From Loxodes magnus (Eukaryota; Ciliophora; Karyorelictea; Loxodida; Loxodidae), in contig CAMPDV010000095.1 in NCBI GenBank assembly GCA_946699065.1, positions 558,001 to 622,000 on the forward strand: a DNA stretch of 64,000 nt. The letters are read 5' to 3'. The position numbers and the translations under genes were made by a program. This document shows, piece after piece, positions 23,825 through 37,798 of the stretch (positions are counted from its first letter, which is position 1; every line of letters starts with the position of its first letter). Under the pieces are notes generated by a model that saw only the letters and a program-made list of their open reading frames with translations, had not been told where the DNA came from and did not search any database.

Positions 23825-24606
23825 TCATTGTAAATAAGTAGGAATAGCTTAACTAGTAGCTAGATGAGGAACCGCTACTCTTTATCTAATATTAGCACCG
23901 CTAAATTGCGGATAGAAGCCAACAGGGGGCACAACTGTGAACACCTAATTAGCTCCATAGTGATATTGTTAACAAATAGGAGGCGACTATATAATTAGAA
24001 CTTACATAAGTTGGAACCTATATGGGTTGAGGATAAAAGATTATCGGCTATAAGCATTATTCTTGCTGTGGTTTTACCTGTTCTTTAACAGGTTCTTCAC
24101 TAATGTCAAAAGTTTCGTTCAAAAGGGAAGGTTTGTTCTTTTATATCCATTTATAACTGAGTTATAACTTACCGGTTTTTTATCTAATGTTGAGTTCTCA
24201 TAGAGAAATATTACTTTGAAATCTCACACCAACGCATATTCTCTCTGCGCTTTTAAACTAAAAGTTAATCTTCTTTGTGACTCCAGATTTTTTCTGCATA
24301 AGAGCACTTACTCGTAAGAGTAGGATTCAAATGGTTGTAATATCGTTCTCTACATTGAATGTTAGACTTCTTCTAAGTCTCACTACCTTCTCCGTTAAAC
24401 TTTAAGTTGAGTTAATGAGCAATAGCAGTCCAATTGTTATCGTACTTCTTAAATAGGCAGAGAAGGTATTTGTCTTCCTTTTTTGACCAAAGAACGTAAC
24501 GACGTTGCTTTTTAGTTGCTTTGCCAATGCTAAGTTACTTACAGTTCTACTCAAAGTCTTCTTCTGTTCTTTACTGATTTTGCTGCTGCTGCTGCTGATT
24601 TTCCAT
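23825..24606 (-). CDS. Myb DNA-binding protein with two micro-introns
   Basis: 248 residues after removing introns 24157-24172 and 23987-24005. It starts with a poly-Gln lead (CAG repeats), then two Myb repeats: VLWSKKEDKYLL with NNWTAIAHQL and CRERYYNHLNP; then KIWSHKEDQLL with MRWCEISKQ and HQIKNRYKWIQKN. The first repeat has an insertion before its recognition helix. The last motif is completed only when the 16-nt intron is removed. The tail is rich in Pro, Gln and Tyr (VFTVVPPVGFYPQFSG), typical of an activation region, and is open to TGA 23825-23827 only when the 19-nt intron is removed. Both removals restore a single frame of 249 codons. Likely a nuclear transcription regulator; targets unknown. 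Confidence 0.87.
23987..24005 (-). other. 19-nt intron in the Myb gene
   Basis: On the minus strand reads gtaagttctaattatatag: GT-AG borders. Splicing joins VPTY to SPPICQQYHYG and restores the frame to a plausible Pro/Gln-rich tail. Confidence 0.8.
24157..24172 (-). other. 16-nt intron in the Myb gene
   Basis: On the minus strand reads gtaagttataactcag. Its removal completes the Myb motif QIKNRYKW and changes the frame as needed. Confidence 0.85.
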
Positions 24607-26051
24607 TTTTATAATTTTTAGAATAACACGAAGTTTATAAAGTAATTTAAATAAAAACTTTACTAAAAATGAATTTAAATAACTTATTTCTAACAATTAT
24701 TTCAGTGATTTACACAATTAAAGTTTCAATTATTAAACAACTAATCTAATTTTAAAAGTATTTAAATCTAAATTTTAACAATTGCCACATAATTCATTCC
24801 TAACTCACACTTATATGTTGCAGAGCTCTTGGGCATAAAATTTTTCTTTGCATTATAATAGCTATGCTTATTAGTCCTTAGCAAAATAGTAAACAGATGT
24901 ATAATGTTAGTTTACAATTTTTTTGAAAACACTGGAAAATTTATTCTTGTTAAGTTACTAAATTTACTAATTTGATTCTAACTTGGAAACTGAAGATTCC
25001 TTTTGTATTAATAGAGTTAAGTTAATTTAAACTAAATATAATAATTTAAAATTTTACTAGACAGAATTTATATTTCTTTTCTTGCTTATGATTCATTAGC
25101 TTTATTAACTTAAGTTTTGATAATTATAATGAGACTTTCTTAAAAGTTTAATTCTATAATTTGGAAAGATTATGATTGAAAATGTTCCTGGCCATAAATA
25201 AGATCTGTGTTTGCTATTGAAGATTACCTTTAATTTGATCTTAATTAACTTAAAAGTATAGAAAAGTAGAATTTCTTATAGAATCTAGAATAAATGGCTT
25301 CATTTATTTAGCTTTTGATTTGCTTATGAATTAATTAATAATAATTATTATTTTATAACCAAGTTATTCTGATAAAATAATCTATTTATAAGTTTTTTCA
25401 TTTTTTAATTCTGAGTAATTAGTTGCTAGAAGATTCTAGAACTAAATAAAGATTATAAAAATTTCCTAGAGTACATATAGATATTTTGCATAGACACTAT
25501 GCTTATTTAACTAATTAAGTTACCTTTTAGTAGACGAAGGTTATCTTTCAAGAAATCTAAAGCTTGGTCTCCTATATTAGATTATTAATTTTAGATAAAA
25601 GTGCTTTCTTCATTAAGAAGATGATTTGCATAAAATTGAAATAAATAGACTTAATTTTCCTTTATATATGATTAATAACTTTAGATTATTAGCTTTAATA
25701 CGGACTTATATAGATAAATATAGACATGTTAAGCTAGTTTTTATAAAAAGAACGCTTAAAAAAATGATAAATATACTAAACATTCCATCTATTTATGATT
25801 TTAGAAAATTAAATTAATAATTTTCTATAATTAAATATTAGTTATCTACAGTTAGTTAAATACTCTTTTTAATACTTAAAGCTATTATTATTTAGATTTT
25901 AAGAGCTTATAATTCTTAAATATTTAGATATAATATTAGAAGCAAGCTTGTTTAAACTAATTAAAAGAATAGGAAAATATTATAAAAGTTTTGATTTTAA
26001 TTTATTTGCTAGTATCAATCACTTTATACTCTCAGTTTTAGTTATTCTTTA
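24607..26051. other. AT-rich intergenic region
   Basis: Contains the upstream region of the Myb gene. A minus-strand stretch near 25400-25640 has some coding character (GDQALDFLKDNLRLLKGN) but no start or exon structure could be fixed. Confidence 0.4.
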
Positions 26052-26537
26052 TCATTGCTATAGAATTGTATTTTAAATTGCTATCTAGGCAACTTTTATT
26101 TATGATTACAGCAAGTTTTATATCAAATAAAGTCTAAGAGGAATTTTGCTCTCAATTAGTATTCTTAACCTTAGATCTTCCTGAATTTCTTTTTGCTTAG
26201 ATTCTATAATATTTTTTAACTTAAATTTGGCTATCAATAGAGATATTCTTGTTTATCCACTAAACCTAGAATTATAATTACATTCATCATTTAAACAGCA
26301 TGCTTGAATAGATATAATTGGCTTATTTATTTTGTTAAATAATGAATTATGTATTGCGAAGTTAATAAATAACCTTCAAGTAACCTTTAAACAATTAGAT
26401 TATAACTTAAAAAGATATAGTAATTAAATAATAAAGCTAGGTTATATTTATAATTTATTAAGCTTTGTCTTATTTTAAGGAACTTATTATAAATTCTTTA
26501 TTACTTATATAATATTTTCTAAGTTTATTTAATTCAT
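26052..26537 (-). CDS. possible small AT-rich gene
   Basis: A 161-residue frame from ATG 26535-26537 to TGA 26052-26054. The C-terminal half looks most protein-like (ACCLNDECNYNSRFSGQ, then IIESKQKEIQEDLRLRILIE). The N-terminal half is an Asn/Gln/Leu-rich translation that could be non-coding. Codon-position bias is weak and no family is recognised. Confidence 0.3.
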
Positions 26538-26884
26538 GTTTAGCTTTATATCCTTAATCTAGAAATTACTCAAAACGAGAGAATCAAGCATTAACACTTA
26601 AAGCACCTATATCTATATGTATAAAACAGGAAATGAGTTTCCATTCCAAAATAGCCTATAAAATAGTTGAAGCCTAAAAGGAGAGAATTTTATTTATCGC
26701 ATTGAAGATGTATTAATTATTTCTTTACCAAGATAAAGTTAAATGTATTATTTCTCTTATTTTATATCAAAATACATAATTTCATAACTATTCTCTTATA
26801 CCTGTGTAAATTTAAGCCTTTTACTAAAGATAAATAGTCTAATAGCTGATAAAATTAAAAATAATTATTTTAAAATTAAAAGAA

Positions 26885-27655
26885 ATGATGCCATGTCTTG
26901 ATATTCCTATAATAATAACCTTATTTTTATTAATTTCTTTCACATTTAAAGATTGATAATAGTTTACTTGTAGCTAGCCATTGCATGTTTGGTTGGTCGG
27001 AACTTATATTTCGCTTATAATTCTAAAAATAGCATTTTTAGTAATTTTGGTATTTATGGAAAGAAATAGAAGGTATTTTAGAAAGGGCATTATGATAATG
27101 ATAACTATAATAATGCCTTTCATATTTTTCCTAGCTGTGCTAGGAACTTCTTGGACTGTATTTCTTATTCGTAAAGAAGAATTATCGAATGAAGGTAATT
27201 CTTGCGTTCCTTCATGGATGAAGCTATGGATTATTTAAACAATTCTAATTATACTATGAATAATTACAATTTTTTGATTCTCTCTTTTAACTGTCCTACT
27301 TATTGCCAAATTTTATGCTCCACTTTTAATAGCTATTCAGAGAAATTTTAGTGAAGAAAGATAGAATAGATGAAATTTATAGAATCCGCTTTTAAGAGAA
27401 GATTAGAGTCCGTTAAGCTAATAAGAGTTATAAAGAATCTAAGTATTTTAATTAAGCGATCTAGAAGAATCTGAATAAAATTAGTGTGCAATATGCCAAG
27501 AAAACTTAACTTAAGAAACAATAGTACGTAAAATGCCAGACTGCAACCATATTTTTCACAAAAGTTGTGCGGAGGATTGACTAAAAGTAAAGCCAATATG
27601 TCCCTACTGTCGAAATGACATAAGGAAAAGTTTTCAAGAAGTTTATTATATTTGA
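26885..27655 (+). CDS. membrane RING-H2 finger protein, probable E3 ubiquitin ligase
   Basis: 256 residues. Four hydrophobic segments: IPIIITLFLLISF near the N-terminus, HVWLVGTYISLIILKIAF, a long IMIMITIIMPFIFFLAVL segment, and IIQTILIILWIITIFWF. The C-terminal 55 residues are a RING-H2 finger: CAIC, CNHIFHKSC and CPYC with the usual Trp in EDWL, encoded by TGA. Membrane ligases of this shape (for example the plant RIE1/At1g12760 type, whose first membrane segment also reads PLxxWxxG) tag membrane or secretory-pathway proteins; that comparison is by resemblance only. Two adjacent ATGs at 26885 and 26888 are the first in frame. Stop TGA 27653-27655 lies twelve codons after the last zinc ligand. 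Confidence 0.85.
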
Positions 27656-30600
27656 AACCTCAATTTATAAAAGCTATTAATTATTTTATTATATAAACTA
27701 TAAAAAGAAATTCCTTGTACTTATATCTTTGCTTCCCTCAATTAAATCATTTTAGATAAAATATACAATTTATTTATTACGAAGTTTTAAAAACCATATA
27801 AATGAATAAATAACTTTAAAAAATGTTCTGATTGAAAGATTTAAAAATTTAAGTTAAATAAATATATTGAATAATTAATAAAAGAAAGAGTAGCAAATTA
27901 ACAAAACTATAAAATAAAATTATGATAAACTTTATCTAAAAATTAAGTAATTTAAGTTATTAAGAATTTATACAGTCTAAAAAATTAAATGATTCTAAAG
28001 ATAGTTTTAAAACTTTATATTCATGCTTGTATGATTAAAGGAAAGAAAAATAATATTTATTTATTCGTAAAATATTTTAATTTTAAGTCGAAAGTATGAT
28101 TTTAATTCTAAATTATCTAACCTTTTAAGCATTGCTATTATTTAATGGTGATAAGATATTTATTTATTGATTTAAAGAATATTTTAAAACCTATTTACTT
28201 TATAAAGGAACTCTTGATTTTAGAAATATTTTATTTAAAAGTACTTAAAATTAATTTTAGGTTTAAGAATATTAAATTTTAGCTAAAAATGTTGCCAAAT
28301 TATTAAGAAAACGAAAGAAATAGCTAAAGTTTATTTTTATTATAATTTTGATAATTTATTTAATTGATAATGATTTTTATCATTTTATTAATCTACTTTT
28401 TTTTAATTTAGTATTTGCATGCTTAGCTTAATTTACTAAAGAATCTTTATATATAAGGGATAATTCTTTTGCATTTTTTATTTCATAATAATTATAAAAT
28501 ATTCTTTTATTTTGTTTAACTTTAAGCTTACGTTTTGCTCGCCTTTATTTACATTTGCTCTTTGAATTCCTTATTTTTTTAATTTACACATTTTCAACAT
28601 AACTTAAGCATCTCATAGCACTTAAAGTAATTGATAATCCTAACTTGCAATAATTATTAAACTTAATTAAAATTTTCTAGAATTGTTTATATTTATTTAT
28701 TTTATTAGCTATTTAATAATTGTATAAGTAAAATAAATCAGAGTTTTGATACATTTATAAAGTTTATAAAATTAAAAGATTTATACTTTTAATAGATTCT
28801 TTCTTATTAGGATTGCTCTTATTTATTCTCTCTTAAATTAATTAAATTCCTGTATTTCATAAAGAACTTTAGCTAATGCTATATAAATGCCTTTACTTAT
28901 TTAATTTTATTATTAGAGTGGTAATTATATTATTCATACACTATTTTAATTTAATATATCCTACAGTTGCTTCAATTTTTAATTTAATAAAATTATTAGT
29001 AGCTATAGAATTTCTAAGAATTGTATTATATATTCCATATATCTGCTTTGTAGCAATAAAAACAATGAAGTTTTAAATATCTGATAACTAATAAATAGTT
29101 TAAAATCATACAGCAATATAAAGATTTTAATTCATAGGGTTCTAAGAAAATTAAATAATATTTTAGGATTTTTCACTTTATCGCTAAGATTCTTTAGCTA
29201 AAAAATCTATTAAAATAAATTTCCCTTCAATCACATTTTCTTCGTTAATAAGCAAAGATTGCTTTGCTTTTATAGTAATGCCTTATAAATGTTTTTAAGC
29301 TTGGAATTAAAAGAATAATTTAATAAGCTAGATTTTATTTAAAAAACTTAAGTTAATATTGCTGCCATTAAATTTAAATAACTTAAGCTTCTTGGCTAAT
29401 AAAATTAATATTAATTTATAAAATATTAACTATCTAATAATCAAAACCAAGTAAGCCACTTTAAAACATAATTTTAGATAAATAAATAACAGCAAAGATT
29501 ATTCTTAAGCTTTAGTTTTAAACAAGTCTAAACTTTAATTAGTGCAAGTATTTAAGGAAAATTCTTCTCCATTGCAAGTATTTGTTGTCTTTTAAGGAAA
29601 ATAGAAATTCTAAAAATAATAAAAAGTGAAAGAAATGATTTAGCATAGTAATAATTTATTAAACAAAAAGATAAATTTTTAATAAATAGATAGTCCAAAA
29701 GAGATTAAATAACTAAAATAAAAAGAATAAAGGCAAAATATTTAATTTAGATATGTTAACTAATAGACATAAAATAAAAATTAATAACTAATAATGAAAG
29801 AATTTAATAACAAAGAAAGTGTTATTATTTTATTATTAACATTAATAAATATTTATGAGGAAATTTAACTTTATTAAGAAAAATTAATTTAATTTTTAGT
29901 TAAATTTTAACAAGTTTTTTTGGAAAGAAAAATAAGAGGAATATTTAATAAATTATATAGCAAACACTCTTTAATAATTTTTACGTTTTTACATTTTTCA
30001 AGATTCAAATATCATTTATTTAGTAAATTGGCTTTATTTAAGATTTTATATAAGATAATCAAATTTGAAAAGGAATTCAAAATTTTACATTTTCCAATCA
30101 AAACACATTTAGAATTTATAAATTCTTAATTTTTAAGAATTAATAATTTATTAAATTAGTTTATTTTATTGCTGATTATTTATTTAATCATATTTCTTTC
30201 GAATATAATTAAATATACTTCAATAGTAAATTAACTTCTAATTAAAATATCTCTAAATTTTATTTTTTTATAATTATTTTTAAATTTCTTAAGGGTTTTA
30301 ATCACTTTATAAAGAAATTAATTATCTTTAAAATTTATAAAATTAAAAATATTAATTTAATAAAAATAACTCTTTAGTTTTGTGTAAAAAACAACAAATG
30401 CTTATTTTTTAATTTTAAATTTAGTTTATTAGTTTTGTATCTATATCTATAGGATTTTTTATTTTTTAAATAAAATAAAATTAATAAGAAAGATGAAATT
30501 TATTTAAAAGCTAAGTTTGCAAACAGAAAATAAAAAAAATTAAAATATTTAGAATTTGCTTTAAATTTTAAACTAAATAAACTTTTTATCATATAATTTT

Positions 30601-32240
30601 AGTAAAGAATAAAAATAAATTTTATTAAGAATAAAATAATTTATGCCTATCGATTGAAATTTTATTTTTAATTTATAAAATTAAATTTTATGAGTATAAT
30701 ACTTTGCAGTTTCTTTAATTTTTATTAACCTTCTGAAAAAAGATGTGCTTATTATAAAATCATTGCTTTCTGCGATTGCTAATACCCATACTTATAAAAA
30801 TTTATTCGAATTTTTAAATTAAAGAAAATTTTCAGCTTAAACATAACGAATTCTATTTTTAATCCAATAATTTAAATTAAATTTCATAAATAGTTAAATA
30901 GTAGATGTCCTTTTATAAAGAATTAGTTAGAGCAGGATAAAATAAAGCATTTTAATAAAGTCTTAATTAAAATAAAAAAATACTTTTTATTATACTGTTA
31001 GACTTATATCTATCTTTCATATTTTTATTTTATTTTAATGTATCTTTAGAAAGTTTTAACTTGATCAAATTTTAATAAATTTAAGCTGGAATGATATATT
31101 ATTTTATAATTCTATAAAAAGAATTTCACTTATAATTGCTTTATATTTTTACTCTTGAAGAGCAACTTAGTAAATTATAAAACAAAAATTTTTAGTTTTT
31201 GAATATTCTCTAAATTGGAAGTAAAAGACCCATTCTAAAAGCTTAACCTTATATCTGAAATTATAGAAATAGAAGCTAAGAGTTTTATGATTACTTAATT
31301 TTTAGCCAATCTAACTTAAGTAGAAAATACCATTTAAAACTAAAACGATAGAAAATTCTTAAATGGAATAGAATAAAATGATTTATCTTAAATTGTTAAG
31401 CATAGAAAGTATATTATTTAGTTAATTTATTATTAATTAAAAACTTATTTTTAAGAAGCATTAGTAATAGATAATTTAATACAAACAAATGAAATAGATG
31501 ACTGTCTTTATAAATTTATTAATTATATCTATTATTAAGTAATAAGTTAAAATAATACAGAATAGATTTAATTTCTTTAAAAATAAGTTATCATTCATAT
31601 GCAATCCTATATAAAAATAAAATAACTACCTTTTAAGCATCTAAAAATTGATTTGATTTAATTTGCCTGATTAAATAATTAAAATTGTTAAGGATATGCT
31701 TATTAATTATGATTAAAGAAATAGCTAAGATAAATAAAAATTTATAATTAAAGTTAAAATATAACAATTTAATAAATATTAAGCTTATAAATCAAATAAT
31801 TAAGTTTGCATTAGATTTTCTTAAACAAATTATTAATTTTAAGTGAAAATATATCCTAAATATTAAATAAGCATAAGTTATTTTTATCTATATAGCTTAT
31901 AAAAGACGAAACAATTTTTTATTATTTAAATACTTTTGATATTTTTGGTGTATTTTTATAATTCTAAATATCTATAATTTGCTTTAACAGTGAAACCATT
32001 TACTAGGGAATATTAATTAAGATTAAAATGAAAAGATTCTTTATTTGTTTAATTTAATAAGCTATATTAATAAATAGCAATGATATTTACTAGGATTGTA
32101 TATTAGATTCTTGTAAAATTATATAGGGAAACAGTAAAAAATATAATCTTTTAGCTTTAAGAAGGAAGAGTATTTGTAAGTTAAATAAAGTTAAAATAAA
32201 AGAATAAAAAAAATGTGAAAAAGCACTATGAGTAATTAAA
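27656..32240. other. 4.6-kb AT-rich gene-poor region
   Basis: The longest stretch without a recognisable gene. Short TGA-free frames (27922-28170 +, 28876-29076 +, 29920-30129 +) are present but have no family signature or clear coding bias. No RNA gene or clear repeat was seen. Confidence 0.45.
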
Positions 32241-33502
32241 TCACATAAGCTCTTGCAAACTTTTGATTGCTTTCCATCTAGCTTTATTCTAGTTAATGTT
32301 TTCTACAAGAAATTACATTTCAGGGAAATATTTGCTGAGATCAGTAAAAGTTGGAAGAATAAACATATCTGCATTAAAGGTTTACCTATAAATCCTACCT
32401 AAGAACCTATTATTTTATTGAGATCTTTTCCAATTTGCATAAAAGTAGTAACAGGTATTCCTAATTCTTGCTCTTTCACTGTTTAATTTGTGAACTCTTC
32501 GACGATTAAAAGAGACCATTTATAACTTATATCTCACTATAAAGCAGGGTTATGGACATCTGCAGCGTGAATAATAAAATCTAACAGAGTCTAGCATTTT
32601 TTTTCTTCACCAAAGTCTCCTGCACATTTTTCATAGTTTGCTACAACTTCAAAATGCTTAGACATATCTGTAGCTAGTATGGATTAAATCATTTGCTTTC
32701 TGAGCTTTCTTTGATCAGCATCTTAGAATTTTCTAAATATATTGAAACGAGGGACACTCAAAATGTGAAACAGAATTGAAGCATGATGGTTTTCTAGCAC
32801 TGAATTGTCATTATAACGAATAGAGAGTTCATGCTTCTAAGCAATAAGGAAGGCATTATTAACTCCTGGATGATCTATGTCATGAGCCAAACATGCGGTT
32901 AAATGTCCATGTAAAACAGTTCCCTTTATAAAAGTAATTAAGGCAGGTATTTGTTTTCTTAGAGCATAAGTAAATTGAAAAACTGAGAATCCATGCTTGA
33001 AGTTGTGGAAAGGATTATCTTGATATCTAGCTGCAACTTCAGAAGCGAAATATTTCATTTACTCTGGTGAGCCTCCTAGCTCTCCCTAATAAAAGCCAGC
33101 ATCATTGTAAATTTGAACAATTGCGTCAATAAGATAATCAAAATCATACTTGAAAAATTGAAAATTTATATCAGAGAATTCCTAAATTATTGTTGTTTTA
33201 ACTAAAAAATTTTCGTTGGCTTACACTTAACCGTTAGACGCTTAATTATTTTAAGCAGAAGCAATTCCCATCTCAAGAGATTTAAGAAACTAAATTCTTT
33301 TCGATTCATCTTTAATAAACTTAATTTCGAACAGCAAAGACTGGAAAACCATTGCATCAGGATCTTGATTCTTTTCTAATGCATTTCTGATACTTTATAT
33401 GTATTATTACTCTAATGCATTAGCAGATAATTCAGCTTCTTCGTGAATAGATATTTTATTCTCTTTAGACTTTTATATAGCTTTACCATTTGAACATCCC
33501 AT
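32241..33502 (-). CDS. class I cyclic nucleotide phosphodiesterase (copy 1)
   Basis: 414 residues after removing a 17-nt intron (32369-32385). The HD-type PDE catalytic domain fills about 150-405: HNFKHG (His166, His170), HDIDHPGVNN (His207, Asp208), HAADVHNPALQW (Asp315) and the invariant purine-binding Gln in QVGFID (Gln368). These are the metal and catalytic residues of enzymes that hydrolyse cAMP or cGMP; specificity cannot be read here. The N-terminus MGCSNGK fits N-myristoylation at Gly2 and palmitoylation at Cys3, so the enzyme is probably membrane-anchored. There is no transmembrane segment and no recognisable regulatory domain. Splicing joins QVGFI to DMFILPTFTDL, the conserved PDE C-terminal helix. 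TGA encodes Trp in LQWDISYKW; stop is TGA 32241-32243. Confidence 0.93.
32369..32385 (-). other. 17-nt intron in phosphodiesterase copy 1
   Basis: Minus strand: gtaaacctttaatgcag. Without splicing the frame loses the PDE C-terminus; with splicing it ends NINQNKARWKAIKSLQELM then TGA. The identical intron is in copy 2. Confidence 0.9.
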
Positions 33503-34919
33503 TTTTATTTATAAATCAATTAAGTTAAAAAATTAATAACGCATTTATATTCATATCACAGTTAACAATCAGATGTTTCATTTATAACCCTACATTTACA
33601 CTACTAACCTACATTTCTATACTCCTTTATTCATCTTTCAATTATTCTATTGCTTAAGTTATTAAAACAATTTAAAAACTTTGAGAGAACTTTCTATATT
33701 AACTAGCTTAGTAAAATAAATAACTAGTATAGGAAATAAGATACTTAATAAGCTTATGTATTAATATAAAGTATCAAGGTATTAATATAGATAAATATCG
33801 ATATAATTAAAAGTTCTATCTCATTTATTAAATTAAAGCTTATTTTAAACTTTATTTTCTTATTTATAGTTGTAGCTATACAATCTATATTAAACTTAAG
33901 TCAAACACCTTAACTTAATTTTCTAAATTTAACATTAAATTATTAAATGCTCAAAAAATGAATAATTTCATTTAATAGTTTCGATAATTCATTCTAATGA
34001 GTGGATTTATAAAATTTAAAGCATATGCATTTAACTATTCTTTCAGAGGATTATTTTACATATGAAATTAATCTATCTAATTAGTTCTTTAAAAAGAAAT
34101 CCTTGTTTACTTTTATTTATTTTAATATCAACTGCTTTATTCATTTATTATTATATTACCTGTTTTCATTTCATCAAGAATAGAGAAAAAATTATATATT
34201 TATTATAAAAGTATTTCTGGATCCGAGTATTTTTATAGTTAATAAAGTTAAAAGTATAAAAATCATTTGAAAATTTGGATTTCAAGGACTCTTGATAAAA
34301 TGTTTTGGCTATATTTAGCTTATGAATTGATTATACTTATAGCAAAGCAGATTTTATAGTATTTTATAATTATAAAATACATCCAATAAGATATTTAAGT
34401 AAAACTTGATTTGCTTTTTAAAAAAGCGATTGCTAAATATGCTTGTAGACTGTATGAGAAATTTTAATTATAAGTTTAATATTTTATCTTTAGCTTTTAA
34501 AGAATTCAGATATCTCTTAATAAATTTATTTATTCGCCTTTTTTTCATTGATCACTTCATTTTAATCGCCCTTGGTTTAATATATTTTTTCTAAAAGAAT
34601 AGCTTATATAAGATCAATCTAATATAAATAGGGCTGATTATATAAGTATAAGCATTTGTCTTAAATAGAATTAGATAAATCATTTTGCTAATTTTAAATG
34701 GTAAAGCAATGAACCTTTATAACAATAATTTAAATTTTTTTATTTATTTCTTTCAAGTTTTGAAAATAGAGTGAGGTCATAGTTTTGAAAGTTTTAGACT
34801 TTAATAGTTAGAAAACGTATAATGATAATTTTCATAGAATTAGTAAATGCTTGAAGAAAGAATCCTTGATTAGGAATTAATATTTTAACTCCATTATTTA
34901 AATTTAAAAGTTTTATTCT
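33503..34919. other. AT-rich intergenic region
   Basis: No gene supported. A 62-codon hydrophobic frame at 34406-34594 (+) is not convincing. Confidence 0.5.
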
Positions 34920-35409
<490 letters not shown>

Positions 35410-37236
35410 TTTCTTTATTATTTGTATATATTTAAACTTAAAGACAAAGAGAATCTTCAAAAGATATCTGGCTAATTAATAAAAATAAATCACGAACAAG
35501 GCAATAAAATTTAAGATATAATTAACTAAAAATTCTTTAATTAATAGCAATCTATAAGGCGTTAAATTAAGACTTGGCAAGCAATATATCATTAGTTCCA
35601 TTAATTAAAATAAACTAGTTCAGAGTCATAAATTTGCAAAGCTTTATAAAAAGGAAGATTATTAATTAAATAATATGATTTTAAGTTAAATTTTATATAA
35701 AATTAAGGTAGAATATGGATAATTTATTATTTTATATGAAGTTGAAAGCTCCGTATTCATAATAAATTAACTAAGAGATATTGGGTTAAGGTTTACTTAT
35801 GTTTAATAATGGTTTAGTTTCCTTTTATTTTTAATAATTCTATTTTATATTAAACAAATTATAAGAATGAGCATTATTCTGTGTTTTTAAAACTTTAGAG
35901 TATTAGTTAAATGACTCATCGATGAATTATTTTTATAGTATGTTTATCTGAAGTTTGAAAGATTTATTAATCTATTTGGTTTGAAAATTTAACTAATTTC
36001 ACAATAATCCTCCTTTTTCAACTTACTGTTTAAATTATAGAAAAGTATGCTATAGCAATTTTAGTTTTAGATACAAAATTATAAATGAACTATAAGCTTT
36101 ATTTTAAAATAATTGTAGCCTTTAATTTTAATTATATTATTCAAGGTCTCTTGAATAAGTTAAGCAAATATATATAATCAAATTTTTATAATTATCAATT
36201 ATTTAAAAGTCAGATAATTTAATGATTTAGAGTAGAATAGAAATTTAGTACTTCTTTCAAATATTTATTGTAGAAAATAGCATTTGATGCTAACTATTTA
36301 CCTAACCAAAATTTAATTATTTTATAATTATGAGAATCTTGCATTTTAATTTGAAAGGGCATTTTAATTTATTATACTTTTAATGAAGTTAAGCTTATGT
36401 TAGAGCACTTATTATAGTATTTGAATTGAATATTTTTTAGTGTAGGTACCTATTGTTTTGATAAAATATTTTTAAAACTAAGATTTAGAGAAAATGAGAT
36501 TTAAAATTTAAGATAGAAATAGAGGAAATTAAAGAAGTAGCTTTGTTTTAATAATTCAATATTTGTTTGATTTTTATGCTTACTATAGAAAAAATTAAAA
36601 CACCAATTAAAAATAAGCTAAAATGACTTGGATTTATTTTAATTTCAAATTTATCCAAAGTTTATTTACTTTAAAATGGTTTGTTAATCATTTATAAAGA
36701 CAAACTAGGCTATTATTAAGAATACCGTGTTGCTCATAATTTTTTTTAAGTTTAGCCTTCAGATATTTAAAGTATGGCTAATGGTATTTAAGTGACTTTA
36801 AATACAGCTCAATAAAGAAAATTGAATAATTCCAAATGATTTTATATTTTATCTCTAGTATATTTTAGTTATTTAATTTGCCTTGCAATAGAAATAAAAA
36901 ATAAGCTACTATTTATAACTAAAACAATTAATAAAGCTTTTTAAATAGTAATTATTCTAAATAATCTATTAATTCTATTAAGATTTCAGAAATTAAAAGA
37001 ATACATTCCTCTTTCTGGAGTTACACTTTGACATTTAAAGGCATTATTGCTAATTTTAGACTTGGAAAGCATTTCTTATTAACTAAACAATTATCTAGAT
37101 TTATTATGTTTTCCATTTATTTAATTTGTTCTGTTTAATGTATAAAAATAGCTATAAATCTAATTAAGTTGAAGTATCTTTATTACTAATTTGAAAACAT
37201 AAGGATTAGTTATTTATATCTTGATATAAATAACTA
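35410..37236. other. 1.8-kb AT-rich intergenic region
   Basis: Nothing supportable seen beyond the RPS14 promoter area. Confidence 0.5.
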
Positions 37237-37798
37237 ATGAATATGAGTAGAAGTTTAAGCTTATATAATAATAATAGAGAAAGTCCTTTGAAATAATACT
37301 TTAAATTAGCTATCTTAATAATTCATATCAACTATATTTGCAAAAATAAAATAATAAAGCACATAAATAAAAAGCTTGAAACTCTTTACAAGATAAATGA
37401 AGAATTTATTAAAGATTATTTCTATAACCAGGATGTTTTAATGTAATTTACTGCTAATAAAGTTTATAGGTGATTTACTTATATTTTTATACTATTCCTA
37501 TTTTAGGAAAACCTGAAACTCAAATATATTAAAATTTATTAGCAAAAAATTTCATGAAAATAAAGAAAATACATTGCTAAAATTAATATAGGATCAAAAT
37601 TACCGTTAATAAATAATAATGGAGACAATAGTAAAATTAGATTTTGATAATTTAAAATTATTTAATCTTTAGTCTGCTGATTTAGGAAACTTGATCCATT
37701 AAATTATCAAATATTTTAAGGCTTATAATAAAAGACTATTTATTTAGTATGTGTAATTTATATTTAATTTAATTTAATTGTATCATAGTGCTATTTGA
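37237..37798 (+). CDS. possible two-exon AT-rich gene
   Basis: Exon 37237-37469 (MNMSRSLSLYNNNRESPLKQ, with KKLETLYKINEEFIKDYFYN) can be joined through a GT-AG intron 37470-37506 (37 nt) to exon 37507-37798 (with METIVKLDFDNLKLFNLQSA and ADLGNLIHQIIKYFKAYNKR) ending at TGA 37796-37798. The total is exactly 175 codons. No family is recognised and codon-position bias is low, so this is a candidate only. The donor is GTGATT, not the GTAAG or GTAAA seen in the firm introns. Confidence 0.33.

Noticed and set aside
25400-25640. Minus-strand stretch with NIGDQALDFLKDNLRLLKGN.
   Set aside because: Some coding character, but no start, stop or intron structure could be placed, and a second frame looks equally plausible.
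27348-27596. 82-codon ORF on the minus strand.
   Set aside because: Antisense shadow of the RING-H2 gene.
27922-28170. 83-codon frame MINFIQKLSNLSYQEF... ending in TGA.
   Set aside because: No excess of guanine at first codon positions and no resemblance to a family; likely chance.
32837-33058. 73-codon ORF with PDE motifs taken as a complete gene.
   Set aside because: It is only the part of the phosphodiesterase between in-frame TAG/TAA codons, which are Gln here.
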